DNA of 64,000 bases from Paenibacillus peoriae KCTC 3763 (GTDB lineage: Bacteria > Bacillota > Bacilli > Paenibacillales > Paenibacillaceae), in the NCBI RefSeq assembly GCF_000236805.1, contig NZ_AGFX01000021.1, positions 124,001 through 188,000 on the forward strand. Reading direction: 5' to 3'. The position numbers and the translations under genes are program-made. Of this stretch, positions 26,873-35,856 are shown one piece after another; position 1 is the first letter of the stretch, and every line of letters starts with the position of its first letter. The notes beneath the pieces are model-generated. The model ran no database searches. It saw nothing but the letters and a program-made list of their open reading frames with translations, and was not told where the DNA came from.

Positions 26873-27826
26873 ATGGGAGAGGAGATTCACGCCGAGCTTA
26901 CGGCATTCCTCTCCCGGAGGCCGGTAGGTCGTGTGCACAGCATTTTCGAGAACGGAATCAACCTGGCCATGGAAGACGCATTGATTTTTATCGGGACAAC
27001 GAAGAACGGCAGAGTTCCATTCGGCATTCATATGGGACAAGAAAGTGTCAGAAGGCTGCGTTTTTATGTCAAGTGCAATGACGAGGTTGTTGTCAGGACG
27101 CCGGACATGCTTCAATTCTATCGTCCCAAATACCCGATGACGCTTGACCTTTCGCAAGCCACGCCGTTCCATTATGAAATCCGTGCCCGTCATTACTGTA
27201 GTTTCCGTGATTTATTTCACGTTGATACATTAGTGAAAACATGCCTCACCTGGGGGGTGCCGACGGGACTCGACGTGGAATGGAACCGTTTTCTTGTGAA
27301 AGATTATAGACCGGATGATCCGCAGTACACTACGATACGGCATGCGGAACAATTGCTTGATGCTTTGTTATCCGGTGAGGTTCGAGCCATCGAGACGCCC
27401 TTGCGGTATTTTCTGGGGCGTGGGCCAGGACTGACGCCGTCGGGAGATGATTTTCTTATCGGATTGTTGGCCGTTCATAGGTTGACCGGTGCCTTTCATC
27501 CAGCGTTTTTGACCATCCTTCATCATATTTTGGAAACAGAAGCAATTACGACAGATGTGAGCAAAGCTTATTTGCTCCATGCGCTGCACGGCCGATTCAG
27601 CGACAAGGTAACCCGGGTGCTGAACGCGATGGTTATGAAGGATGCAGCTTATTTTCAAACCAGGCTTGCGCTATTACTGCAAACCGGACACAGTTCCGGG
27701 ATCGATACGGTATTCGGGATCGCCAATGCCATCATGGCCCTAAGGAGGTATGAACATGTCAGAACGAGTTGTGATTGCATTGGGGGGCAACGCCATTTTG
27801 CGGCCTCACCAAGAAGCAACCTATGA
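26873..27826 (+). CDS. allH: Oxamate carbamoyltransferase subunit AllH (YlbF; DUF2877)
   Basis: 317 residues with the DUF2877 signature GRGPGLTPSGDDFLIGLL (about residue 182) and a C-terminal GHSSGIDTVFGIANAIMAL block that matches E. coli YlbF. Third subunit of the oxalurate-cleaving transferase. The start is uncertain: ATG 26873 gives a good family length but has no SD. The frame is open upstream into allG, so translation may depend on ribosomes finishing allG 26 nt earlier. The 3' end runs 71 nt into the carbamate kinase gene, and the final 20 or so residues look unconserved. Confidence 0.75.
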   Translation: MGEEIHAELTAFLSRRPVGRVHSIFENGINLAMEDALIFIGTTKNGRVPFGIHMGQESVRRLRFYVKCNDEVVVRTPDMLQFYRPKYPMTLDLSQATPFHYEIRARHYCSFRDLFHVDTLVKTCLTWGVPTGLDVEWNRFLVKDYRPDDPQYTTIRHAEQLLDALLSGEVRAIETPLRYFLGRGPGLTPSGDDFLIGLLAVHRLTGAFHPAFLTILHHILETEAITTDVSKAYLLHALHGRFSDKVTRVLNAMVMKDAAYFQTRLALLLQTGHSSGIDTVFGIANAIMALRRYEHVRTSCDCIGGQRHFAASPRSNL

Positions 27827-28691
27827 GAACCAGCTAGAAAATGTACGCAGCAGCAGTGAAAAGATTGCTGATATCGTGGAAGCGGGCTATAAAGTCGTCA
27901 TTACACATGGCAATGGTCCGCAGGTGGGATTGATTTTGCAGCAAAATGAAGAAGCGAAAGAGGTTGTCTCTCCTTTTCCGTTAGACGTATGCAGTGCGGA
28001 GTCTCAAGGATTAATCGGTTACATGCTCGATCAATCCTTAAAGAATGAACTGCGGAAGCGGGGGCTGACGCAGCAGGTCGTCAGTGTGCTGACACAAACG
28101 CAGGTATCCGAGGATGATGAAGCTTTTCTGCATCCAACCAAGCCAATCGGCACCTTTTACAGCGAAGAGAAAGCCCAGCAAATGATTCAGGAGAAAGGCT
28201 GGAACATGAGTGAAGATGCGGGCCGGGGATGGCGTCGCGTCGTTCCTTCGCCGCAGCCGCAGTCTATTTTGGAGGCAGAAACCATTATGAGGCTTGTCGA
28301 GAGCGGAGCGATTGTCATTGCTTCTGGAGGCGGAGGCATTCCGGTTATCCGGCAAGCGGACGGCACGATTAAGGGCATCGAAGCGGTAATCGACAAGGAT
28401 CGCAGCGGCCGCAAATTGGCCGAGGAAGCGAACGCCGATATCTTCATGATGGTGACAGACGTGCAAAATGTTTTCATTCATTACGGAAAGCCGGAGCAGC
28501 AGAAGCTAGGCCATATCAGTATGGAGGAAGCCAAACAGTACGTTCAGGAGGGACATTTCTCCACAGGCAGTATGGGACCGAAGATAGAGGCGGCTATATC
28601 ATTGGCAGAACAAGGAAAACACACGATTATATGCTCAATCGAAGATGCCGTTTCGGCCCTCAGGGGAAAAGCCGGCACGCATATTTCCTGA
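27756..28691 (+). CDS. allK: Carbamate kinase (AllK/ArcC-like)
   Basis: 311 residues, amino acid kinase family. It has the N-terminal ALGGNAIL phosphate loop, ITHGNGPQVG, an ASGGGGIPVI segment (about residue 192) and the C-terminal FSTGSMGPKIEAA motif characteristic of carbamate kinases. It converts carbamoyl phosphate from the AllFGH reaction into ATP plus CO2 and ammonia, the energy-yielding end of the pathway. ATG 27756 is chosen because AAGGAGG lies 7 nt upstream; ATG 27750 is too close. It overlaps allH, as expected for coupled expression, and a terminator follows. Confidence 0.9.
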   Translation: MSERVVIALGGNAILRPHQEATYENQLENVRSSSEKIADIVEAGYKVVITHGNGPQVGLILQQNEEAKEVVSPFPLDVCSAESQGLIGYMLDQSLKNELRKRGLTQQVVSVLTQTQVSEDDEAFLHPTKPIGTFYSEEKAQQMIQEKGWNMSEDAGRGWRRVVPSPQPQSILEAETIMRLVESGAIVIASGGGGIPVIRQADGTIKGIEAVIDKDRSGRKLAEEANADIFMMVTDVQNVFIHYGKPEQQKLGHISMEEAKQYVQEGHFSTGSMGPKIEAAISLAEQGKHTIICSIEDAVSALRGKAGTHIS

Positions 28692-28739
28692 TCAGCTGGC
28701 ACAGTCAGAGAGGGTGCAAGCGGCAAATCATCCATGCAG

Positions 28740-28784
28740 CAACCGTTTCCTGGTATTCGACCGGGGAACGGTTGTTTAGTTTTA
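28740..28784 (+). terminator. Rho-independent terminator of the allantoate operon
   Basis: CAACCGTTTCCTGG (28740-28753) pairs over 14 positions (two wobbles) with CCGGGGAACGGTTG (28761-28774), followed by TTTAGTTTTA. Confidence 0.8.
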
Positions 28785-28957
28785 TATATGGTTCATTGAA
28801 AATCGCTTATTGGATTTTGCAAAAATCCTTATTCAGCCCTCATCTTGCCATGTTTGCACAGACTTGGTGTGGGGGCTATTTCAATTCATTGGCAACAACA
28901 CGGATTTGTGTAGAGAAATCCCCGGATATTTAAACGCTTTTGGGATAACAGCAAAAC

Positions 28958-28995
28958 TATAATAAAAAGGAATTTAAATTATGTAAGCGCAATCA
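28958..28995 (+). promoter_or_regulatory. Putative promoter -10 and cre site of the PL11 lyase gene
   Basis: TATAAT at 28958-28963 is followed 18 nt later by TGTAAGCGCAATCA (28982-28995). The latter matches the cre consensus at all but one fixed position. A site just past the transcription start would block elongation when CcpA is bound. The -35 is weak. Confidence 0.5.
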
Positions 28996-29044
28996 TTTTG
29001 GGTATTTGCTTGTCATTACAACACAATTGAGGAGGACGACTTGA

Positions 29045-31528
29045 ATGGCTCAAGGGAAAGGCGTATGGCGAAAAGGAAGCTTGACCGCCGCGTTGGCAGT
29101 GATGCTGGCGATGACGGGCACGACCGGAGGTGTGGCTGCGGAAGACTTGTCCGAGCCGACGCTGCAGGCTGATTCAGCAATCGCTGCTGAACAGAACCGC
29201 AGCGGCAGCATCCAGCTGGAAAAGCTGGATCGGGGATTGGTAGCTGCGGTGACGCAGGAGGGAGTATTTTTAAGCTGGCGGTTGTTGGCTCAGGAAGTAA
29301 GTGGCTATGGCCCAACAGGGCTGACGGGAGCGAACTTTAACGTATACCGTGACGGCAAGAAGATTGCGACGGTGACCGACAGCACCAACTATGTCGATAA
29401 GGAAGGCACCGGAAATGCGGTGTACAGGGTGGTATCGGTTGTTAACGGGCGGGAAAAGGATCGCAGTGCCAAAGTGAAGCCATGGCAGCAGGGTTACTAT
29501 GAGCTTCCTCTTCAAAAGCCCGCCGATGGCACAACACCCGCAGGTGAAGCCTATACCTACTCAGCCAACGATATGAGCGTGGGAGATGTGGACGGAGACG
29601 GGCAATATGAATTTTTTGTAAAATGGGACCCGTCGAATTCCAAAGATGTATCTCAGAAAGGTTATACCGGAAATACGTATGTCGATGCGTATACGTTCGA
29701 GGGCAAGCTGCTGTATCGGATTGACCTTGGTGTGAATATTCGATCAGGTGCGCATTATACACAGATGATGGTGTACGATTTTGATGGAGACGGCAAAGCC
29801 GAGCTGATGTTCAAGACGGCTCCAGGCACCAAAACGATTACTTTTGACAAGAAGGGCAAGCCGAAAAAAGAGAAATATATTACCTTGCCCCGCGAGGATC
29901 GCAAAGCTGGAATTACACATCAGGATGATTACCGTTTGAGCCGCACGGATTATTATGAGCATGTAGTGAACATGTTCATGAACTGGACAAAGCATGAGGA
30001 AGTGGTCAAAGGACAGTGGCCTGCTACGCTGGAGGAGTGCTTTGGTATTGCTCCAAAGTACAGCTATCCGTTATCCCGAAAGGATGCGGAAAGCCTGACG
30101 GACTATTTTATGGATGTATATGCACCTTCGCGGAGCGACAAAAACAAACTGAGAGAGTTCGAAGGCTTTATTGTGGATGGACCGGAGTATTTGACCATTT
30201 TCAAAGGAAAAACGGGAGCTGAGCTGGAAACCATCCGCTATGAGCCAGAGCGCCATGACGACGGCCTCATGTGGGGAGATTATGCCATGGCCCGGATTGA
30301 ACCTGCCAACCGTGTAGATCGTTTCCTGGCAGGGGTGGCTTATCTGGATGGTCGCAAGCCTTATGCCGTATTTGCACGCGGCTATTATACCCGTTCCACG
30401 CTGGTCACCTATACATGGGACGGCCGTCATCTCCAAAAGCATTGGATGGTAGACAGTGGCTGGACACCGATGACCAATCCGTTCAACGACAGTCCGCACG
30501 GACGGGACGGAACGGACCCGAAATTTGGCACCTTGACTACACAGGGAGCGCACTCACTAAGTATGGTGGATGTAGATGATGACGGCAAGGACGAGATCGT
30601 ATACGGCTCTGCTACCATCGACCATGACGGCAGCCTACTGTACAGCTCGTTTGATGTTATGCCCCCTGAAAGCGCCATTCCGGGCCAAACCGCCAGACTG
30701 GGACACGGTGATGCGCTGCATGTGACCGATATTGACCCGGATCGGCCGGGCAAAGAAATCTTTATGGTGCATGAGGGTGGAACCTATGCTCCCTATGGCT
30801 ATTCGCTACGGGATGCCAAGACGGGCAAAGTCATCTACGGCGGATATTCCGGCAAAGATACAGGCCGGGGTATGGTCGGCGACATAGACCCTGATCAGCG
30901 GGGGCTGGAAACCTGGGCTATGGGCTTGTGGACTGCGGCGGGCAAGCAGCTTGATACGAAGATGCCTGGCACCAATATGAGTATCAAATGGGCTGCCAAC
31001 ATGACCACACAAATCGTGAACGGGGCGATCGACGTAACCCCGACCATTGAAGATTGGAAACGAGGCACATTGCTGACCGCAACAGGCACCAAAACGAACA
31101 ATTATACGAAAGGAACGCCATCGCTGGTTGCCGACGTTTTCGGAGATTGGCGCGAGGAAATGCTTGTCCGTACAGCGGATAGCTCGGCGATCCGTATCTA
31201 TTTGAGCACCGAGCCTACAACGCATAAATTATACACGTTGATGCATGATCCGCAGTACCGGGCGGATGTGGCGCGTCAAAATACCGGCTATAATCAGCCG
31301 TCCTATACCAGCTTTTACTTCGCATCCGATATGGATTGGGCAAAGGTGCCGATTCCCAAGCTCTACACGCCAAGAGCCTTGATGGAGGAAGAGAGCAGCG
31401 ACGAAGCGGATCAGATAGAGGCATCGGAGGTCGATGACAAGGCAATCGATGTAAAGGAAGTAGATGAAGCGGAACGAGATACGAAGGAATTGAAGACTGA
31501 CTCGGCGGAACCAGCAGAGGGTTTATAA
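29045..31528 (+). CDS. Secreted rhamnogalacturonan lyase, PL11 family
   Basis: 827 residues. A signal peptide is followed by a short FN3-like N-domain (residues 55-140) and the PL11 beta-propeller with repeated calcium-type motifs DVDGDGQYEF, DFDGDGKAEL and DVDDDGKDEI. It cleaves the rhamnogalacturonan I backbone of pectin, as B. subtilis YesW/YesX do. GAGGAGG precedes the ATG. Unlike typical family members it ends in a tail of about 50 residues rich in Glu and Asp (from about residue 778) with no recognised domain. It stands alone between two terminators, with a cre-like site in its promoter. Confidence 0.9.
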   Translation: MAQGKGVWRKGSLTAALAVMLAMTGTTGGVAAEDLSEPTLQADSAIAAEQNRSGSIQLEKLDRGLVAAVTQEGVFLSWRLLAQEVSGYGPTGLTGANFNVYRDGKKIATVTDSTNYVDKEGTGNAVYRVVSVVNGREKDRSAKVKPWQQGYYELPLQKPADGTTPAGEAYTYSANDMSVGDVDGDGQYEFFVKWDPSNSKDVSQKGYTGNTYVDAYTFEGKLLYRIDLGVNIRSGAHYTQMMVYDFDGDGKAELMFKTAPGTKTITFDKKGKPKKEKYITLPREDRKAGITHQDDYRLSRTDYYEHVVNMFMNWTKHEEVVKGQWPATLEECFGIAPKYSYPLSRKDAESLTDYFMDVYAPSRSDKNKLREFEGFIVDGPEYLTIFKGKTGAELETIRYEPERHDDGLMWGDYAMARIEPANRVDRFLAGVAYLDGRKPYAVFARGYYTRSTLVTYTWDGRHLQKHWMVDSGWTPMTNPFNDSPHGRDGTDPKFGTLTTQGAHSLSMVDVDDDGKDEIVYGSATIDHDGSLLYSSFDVMPPESAIPGQTARLGHGDALHVTDIDPDRPGKEIFMVHEGGTYAPYGYSLRDAKTGKVIYGGYSGKDTGRGMVGDIDPDQRGLETWAMGLWTAAGKQLDTKMPGTNMSIKWAANMTTQIVNGAIDVTPTIEDWKRGTLLTATGTKTNNYTKGTPSLVADVFGDWREEMLVRTADSSAIRIYLSTEPTTHKLYTLMHDPQYRADVARQNTGYNQPSYTSFYFASDMDWAKVPIPKLYTPRALMEEESSDEADQIEASEVDDKAIDVKEVDEAERDTKELKTDSAEPAEGL

Positions 31529-31583
31529 CAGCAAACCGGAAGCCTGCGACCTTTTGCCGCATTCATCATGATTGAATTTAGAC

Positions 31584-31632
31584 AATGGCAAGCCTCTACT
31601 TATTTAGAGGCTTGCCATTTTTCATTTTTAGA
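31584..31632. terminator. Rho-independent terminator, perfect 15-bp stem
   Basis: AATGGCAAGCCTCTA (31584-31598) pairs with TAGAGGCTTGCCATT (31605-31619) around a 6-nt loop, followed by TTTCATTTTT. It closes the PL11 gene. Confidence 0.9.
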
Positions 31633-31724
31633 GCCTTTCAAGTGGCTTGTCCAATCCTTGCCAGAGGCAGGTGCTATAAGCTTATTAAGACTTAAATGGG
31701 GTTAAACGAAGTCGTTCAGAGGGG

Positions 31725-31747
31725 TATAATACAATACAGTGCTGTAT
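31725..31747 (+). promoter_or_regulatory. -10 box and small dyad upstream of the ABC exporter
   Basis: TATAAT at 31725-31730 is followed at 31734-31747 by ATACAG-TG-CTGTAT, arms of 6 bp. The position just downstream of the -10 would suit a repressor. The -35 (TTAAAC, 17 bp upstream) is poor. No regulator gene is adjacent. Confidence 0.4.
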
Positions 31748-31842
31748 AAAGTGCGAATAGATGGTTTTACGGCAGGTTCGATTCATATGATGAATAGATG
31801 CTGATCTGGAAGGACGGCTGTCTGGCAATTGGAGGAATGCTT

Positions 31843-33585
31843 GTGGGGATGATGTTCTCTTTTCTAAAAAAATATCGGATTCCGGCCATCGCAGCGCTCG
31901 TGATGATGCTGCTGGAACTGACAGTGGAGTTATCGCAGCCGTATTTGATCTCCAAAATCATTGATGAAGGAATCCGGCAGCAGGATTTGTCCATTGTCTG
32001 GTTATGGGGCAGTGTGCTGGTAGGGAGTGCCGTTATCGCCTTTATGGCGGGCATTGCCAGCTCCTTTTTTGCTTCACATGCAAGTCAGGGCTTTGGCTAT
32101 GACCTGCGGGAAAAGCTGTACCGTAAGGTCCAGTCCTTTTCCTATCCGGTATTTAAGCGTTTTGCCACCTCATCGCTGATTACGCGTTTGACGGGGGATG
32201 TTACGCAAGTACAGGATACGGTGTTTATGAGCCTGCGGTTTATGACACGGGTTCCGCTGGTGGTTATCGGCAGTATTGTGATGGCGTTGGTCGTACATTT
32301 CAGGCTCGGCCTGCTGCTGGCGATCATGGCCCCGGTGCTGTTTGTGTTTGTGCTGGTGATGATGCGGCGAACGGTCACTTTGTTTAAAGGTGTTCAGCGT
32401 CGGCTGGATGATGTTAATGGGGTGATTCAGGAAAATCTGACCGGAATTCGGCTGATTCGGGTGTTTGTGCGGATGCGGCATGAAATCGAGCGTTTTGCCC
32501 ATTATGGAGGCGAATTGATGAAAGGGACGGTGTCTGCTTTACGCTGGACAGAAACGACGATGCCGTTCATTTTGTTTACGATGAATGTGGGAATTATTGC
32601 GGTTCTGTGGTTCGGAAGAGGGCAAATTTCCACAGGGGATGCGAGTGTAGGACAGGTGGTCGCAGTCGTCAATTATTCCTTGCGGACGATTGGGGCCTTG
32701 TCTGCCTTGTCCGGTATCGTGGTCGTGTTTTCGCGGGCGACCGCATCCACGGGACGGATTCGAGAGGTGCTGGAAACATCTCATGAAGAACATGGAGAGG
32801 GTGCGTCTACTCCGGCACATAACATGCGAATGAAGGGAAAGGTGGAATTGGAGCGGGTGAGCTTTCATTATCCGGGCAGCGATTTGACTGTACTGAAGGA
32901 TATTTCGTTCAAAGCTGGGCCAGGTGAGCGTATAGCGATCATGGGGGCTACGGGCTCGGGCAAATCCTCGCTTGTGCAGCTAATTACACGTCTGTATGAG
33001 GAAGATGCCGGCCATGTGTGCTTTGATGGAAAAGACGCGCATGAGCTGGATGTTTCCATACTGCGTGAGGCCATCGGCTATGTACCGCAGGAGGTGCTGT
33101 TATTCACCGGCACGATTCGCGACAATATCGCTTGGGGGCTGGAAAATGCCAGCCTGGAGCAGATTCAGGAGGCTGCCCGGATGGCGCAAATTCATGATAC
33201 GATTGAACGCCTGCCGCAAGGCTATGACACCTTGCTTGGGCAGCGTGGTGTCAATCTGTCCGGCGGTCAGAAGCAGCGGCTGTCCATTGCCCGCGCGCTC
33301 GTGCGCCGTCCGGCGGTGCTTATTCTGGACGACAGCACGAGTGCGCTGGATGTGCGAACCGAAGCAGCTCTGCTGAAAGCGCTGGATGGGCTATCCTGCA
33401 CGACATTTCTCATTACACAGAAGATCAGCTCGACTGCATCGGCGGATCAGATATTACTGCTCGATGAGGGTCGTATGATCGCGAGCGGGAGTCATGAGCA
33501 TCTGCTGAATAGCTCAGAACTGTATCGCCGCATCTATGAATCACAATACGGAAAGGAGGAGCCGCATGCTCAAGAAACTCATTGA
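31843..33585 (+). CDS. ABC exporter half-transporter, BmrC/YheI-like (non-catalytic Walker B side)
   Basis: About 580 residues: a six-helix type IV ABC membrane domain (residues 1-300) followed by a nucleotide-binding domain. The NBD has Walker A GATGSGKSS, a canonical LSGGQKQR signature and Walker B LILDDSTSALD. The residue after the Walker B Asp is Asp, not the catalytic Glu, so this half supplies the degenerate ATP site. Start uncertain: GTG 31843 has GGAGG 7 nt upstream; ATGs at 31798, 31837 and 31849 are in frame. It overlaps the partner gene by 20 nt. Likely a drug, lipid or peptide exporter; substrate unknown. Confidence 0.85.
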   Translation: MGMMFSFLKKYRIPAIAALVMMLLELTVELSQPYLISKIIDEGIRQQDLSIVWLWGSVLVGSAVIAFMAGIASSFFASHASQGFGYDLREKLYRKVQSFSYPVFKRFATSSLITRLTGDVTQVQDTVFMSLRFMTRVPLVVIGSIVMALVVHFRLGLLLAIMAPVLFVFVLVMMRRTVTLFKGVQRRLDDVNGVIQENLTGIRLIRVFVRMRHEIERFAHYGGELMKGTVSALRWTETTMPFILFTMNVGIIAVLWFGRGQISTGDASVGQVVAVVNYSLRTIGALSALSGIVVVFSRATASTGRIREVLETSHEEHGEGASTPAHNMRMKGKVELERVSFHYPGSDLTVLKDISFKAGPGERIAIMGATGSGKSSLVQLITRLYEEDAGHVCFDGKDAHELDVSILREAIGYVPQEVLLFTGTIRDNIAWGLENASLEQIQEAARMAQIHDTIERLPQGYDTLLGQRGVNLSGGQKQRLSIARALVRRPAVLILDDSTSALDVRTEAALLKALDGLSCTTFLITQKISSTASADQILLLDEGRMIASGSHEHLLNSSELYRRIYESQYGKEEPHAQETH

Positions 33586-35404
33586 GCCATTCCGTCAGCC
33601 AACACCATCGTCCGGTGTGCTGCGTAATCCGGCAGGAGCCGAAGGACGCAGCAAGGCCAAAGCGAAGAACTGGTTCGGCACGTTAGGCCGGATATGGGCT
33701 TATTTGGCCCGTCGCAAGGCCAAGCTGATGCTGGTGCTGTTTATGGTCATGCTCAGCTCCGGGCTGGCTCTGCTAGGTCCATATTTGGTCGGCGTCGCGG
33801 TGGATGATTTTCTCGAAGGTCCAGGTGGACGAACGTGGGTTTATTTTCTTATTGGATTAGGGGCTGTATATTTGCTCAACTCGCTGACCTCCTGGCTGCA
33901 AAACATCTGGATGATTGAAATCGCCCAAGAGACCGTATACCGGATGCGTTTTGACCTATTTTCGCATTTGCATCGGTTGCCGATTCCTTTTTACGGCAAA
34001 CGTCAACAGGGAGAAATCATGAGCCGTCTGACCAATGATATCGAAAATGTCAGTTCGACGCTGAACAGCTCGGCTATTCAAATTTTTTCGAGCATCTTGA
34101 CGCTGGTCGGTACGCTTGCAGTCATGCTGTGGTTAAGTCCTTTGATGACACTATTGACCTTTATTGTAGTGCCGCTAATGGCAGCCGGGATGCGCTGGAT
34201 TACCCGTCGTACTGGGCCTTTATACAAGGAACGCCAGCAGAATCTGGGGGAACTGAATGGCTTCATCGAAGAAACGCTGTCCGGGCAGCAGATTATTAAA
34301 GCATTTTCGCAGGAAAAGAGAGTCATCCACGGTTTTGGTGAGCGGAATGACCGCATTCGTCTGTCAGGCTTCTGGGCACAAACCATTTCCGGCTTTATCC
34401 CCAAGCTGATGAACGGACTGAATAATCTCAGCTTTGCTATGGTAGCGGGGATCGGCGGGATTTTGGCCATTCACGGCTCGATTACTATAGGTACGATTAT
34501 CGTATTCGTAGAGTATGCCCGCCAGTTCACCAGACCGCTGAACGATTTGGCGAACCAGTGGAACACGCTGTTGTCTGCCATTGCCGGAGCTGAGCGTGTA
34601 TTCGAGATATTGGATGAGGATGAAGAGTCCAAGGACGAGCAGGGGGCGATAGCTCTGAAGCATGTAGAAGGGGCTGTACGGTTTGCCGATGTTTCCTTCG
34701 CTTATGATGAAGGGAGCGATACGTTGGAAGGCATTTCGTTTGAAGCCAAGCCCGGCGAAATGATTGCATTGGTCGGTCCAACCGGGGCTGGAAAAACAAC
34801 GCTGATTCAGCTGCTTTCCAGGTTCTATACTCCAGGCAAGGGAACGATTACGCTGGACGGGCGCGACATTACGACCATACAGCGTGAAAGCTTGCGCTCC
34901 CATATGGCGTTTGTGCTGCAGGATTCCTTTCTGTTTCAGGGAACCATCCGTGAAAATATCCGCTTCGGCAGGCTGGATGCCACCGATGAGGAGATTGAGC
35001 AGGCATCCAGGATGGCGAATGCTCACTCCTTTATCATGCGGATGAAGGACGGGTATGACAAGGTGTTGGAGGCTAACGGCAGCGGCATCAGTCAAGGACA
35101 AAAACAGCTGCTGGCGATTGCCCGCGCAATTTTGGCCAACCCCTCCATTCTTGTTCTCGACGAGGCAACCAGCAGCATCGATACCATTACCGAGATCAAA
35201 ATACAAGAAGGACTGGAGCGGCTCATGCAGGGGCGAACAAGTTTCGTCATCGCGCATCGGCTGAATACCATTCGTCAGGCTGACCGGATTCTGGTTTTGA
35301 AGGATGGCCGTCTGGAGGAGCAGGGCTCTCATGATGAACTGCTGACCCATAAAGGCTTTTACAGCGACTTATATTATGGTCAGTTAAGAAAGCAAAGCTC
35401 TTAA
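33566..35404 (+). CDS. ABC exporter half-transporter, BmrD/YheH-like (catalytic side)
   Basis: 612 residues. A polar N-terminal extension of about 50 residues is followed by six transmembrane helices and an NBD with Walker A GPTGAGKTT and Walker B LVLDEATSSID (catalytic Glu present). The signature is degenerate (ISQGQKQ in place of LSGGQ). With its partner at 31843, which has the reverse pattern, it forms one complete and one degenerate ATP site, as in heterodimeric exporters of the BmrCD/LmrCD type. AAAGGAGGA lies 6 nt before ATG 33566. Membrane-located; substrate unknown. Confidence 0.87.
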   Translation: MLKKLIEPFRQPTPSSGVLRNPAGAEGRSKAKAKNWFGTLGRIWAYLARRKAKLMLVLFMVMLSSGLALLGPYLVGVAVDDFLEGPGGRTWVYFLIGLGAVYLLNSLTSWLQNIWMIEIAQETVYRMRFDLFSHLHRLPIPFYGKRQQGEIMSRLTNDIENVSSTLNSSAIQIFSSILTLVGTLAVMLWLSPLMTLLTFIVVPLMAAGMRWITRRTGPLYKERQQNLGELNGFIEETLSGQQIIKAFSQEKRVIHGFGERNDRIRLSGFWAQTISGFIPKLMNGLNNLSFAMVAGIGGILAIHGSITIGTIIVFVEYARQFTRPLNDLANQWNTLLSAIAGAERVFEILDEDEESKDEQGAIALKHVEGAVRFADVSFAYDEGSDTLEGISFEAKPGEMIALVGPTGAGKTTLIQLLSRFYTPGKGTITLDGRDITTIQRESLRSHMAFVLQDSFLFQGTIRENIRFGRLDATDEEIEQASRMANAHSFIMRMKDGYDKVLEANGSGISQGQKQLLAIARAILANPSILVLDEATSSIDTITEIKIQEGLERLMQGRTSFVIAHRLNTIRQADRILVLKDGRLEEQGSHDELLTHKGFYSDLYYGQLRKQSS

Positions 35405-35620
35405 GCTGGCTCAGGTTGCAGTCCGCCAAATTACAAAACTCCAATGAATGACGAAGAAACGCTAAACTGGATTCGCAGCCACCAGTCATTGGGGTTCCTT
35501 AGACCTGCTCCAATGGAGCCCAATGTGTAAATCAAGAATAAATCAGCACATTCTGTTTAGATACCCTAAAACTGTGACACCTCAATTCAGAGTAACTACA
35601 CCTTTGTGATTTTAAGAGGA

Positions 35621-35780
35621 CTGTAGAAACTTTTTCTGCTCAAAGCAGCGGAGAGGACGGAACGATTGTGGAAAAGCGGTAGCGGTCGCCTTTGTCTCCG
35701 GATTTTCACCGCTAAGGTAAAATTAAAAAATCTGGAGACAACAGCGATTGGAACAACGGTCCGTTCGCGGAGCGTCCATA
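35621..35780. repeat. Structured intergenic element, possible dispersed repeat or small RNA
   Basis: TTGTCTCCGGATTTT (35692-35706) and AAAATCTGGAGACAA (35727-35741) form 15-bp arms with a single G-T pair around a 20-nt loop. Outside them ACGGAACGATTGT (from 35657) can pair imperfectly with ACAACGGTCCGT (35753-35764), extending the hairpin to over 100 nt. It has no reading frame. The pattern resembles dispersed intergenic repeats of Paenibacillus as I recall them; a second copy was not found in this window. Confidence 0.4.
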
Positions 35781-35815
35781 TGAGTGTTTACGTACATCCT
35801 AATCGAAAAACAACA

Positions 35816-35856
35816 GGGGTGTCCCAGCAGCCATGAAATGGCTGCTGGGACACCCC
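35816..35856 (-). terminator. Terminator of the dctA-like gene, perfect 19-bp stem
   Basis: GGGGTGTCCCAGCAGCCAT (35816-35834) and ATGGCTGCTGGGACACCCC (35838-35856) with a 3-nt loop. On the minus strand it is followed by TGTTGTTTTTCG. It lies 49 nt past the symporter stop. Confidence 0.85.

Noticed and set aside
28631-28933. Plus-strand 100-codon frame after carbamate kinase
   Set aside because: It begins inside the kinase gene, crosses the operon terminator and has no SD.
34364-35350. Minus-strand 328-codon open frame across the second ABC subunit
   Set aside because: The plus-strand frame carries Walker A, signature and Walker B motifs; the reverse frame has no recognisable content.
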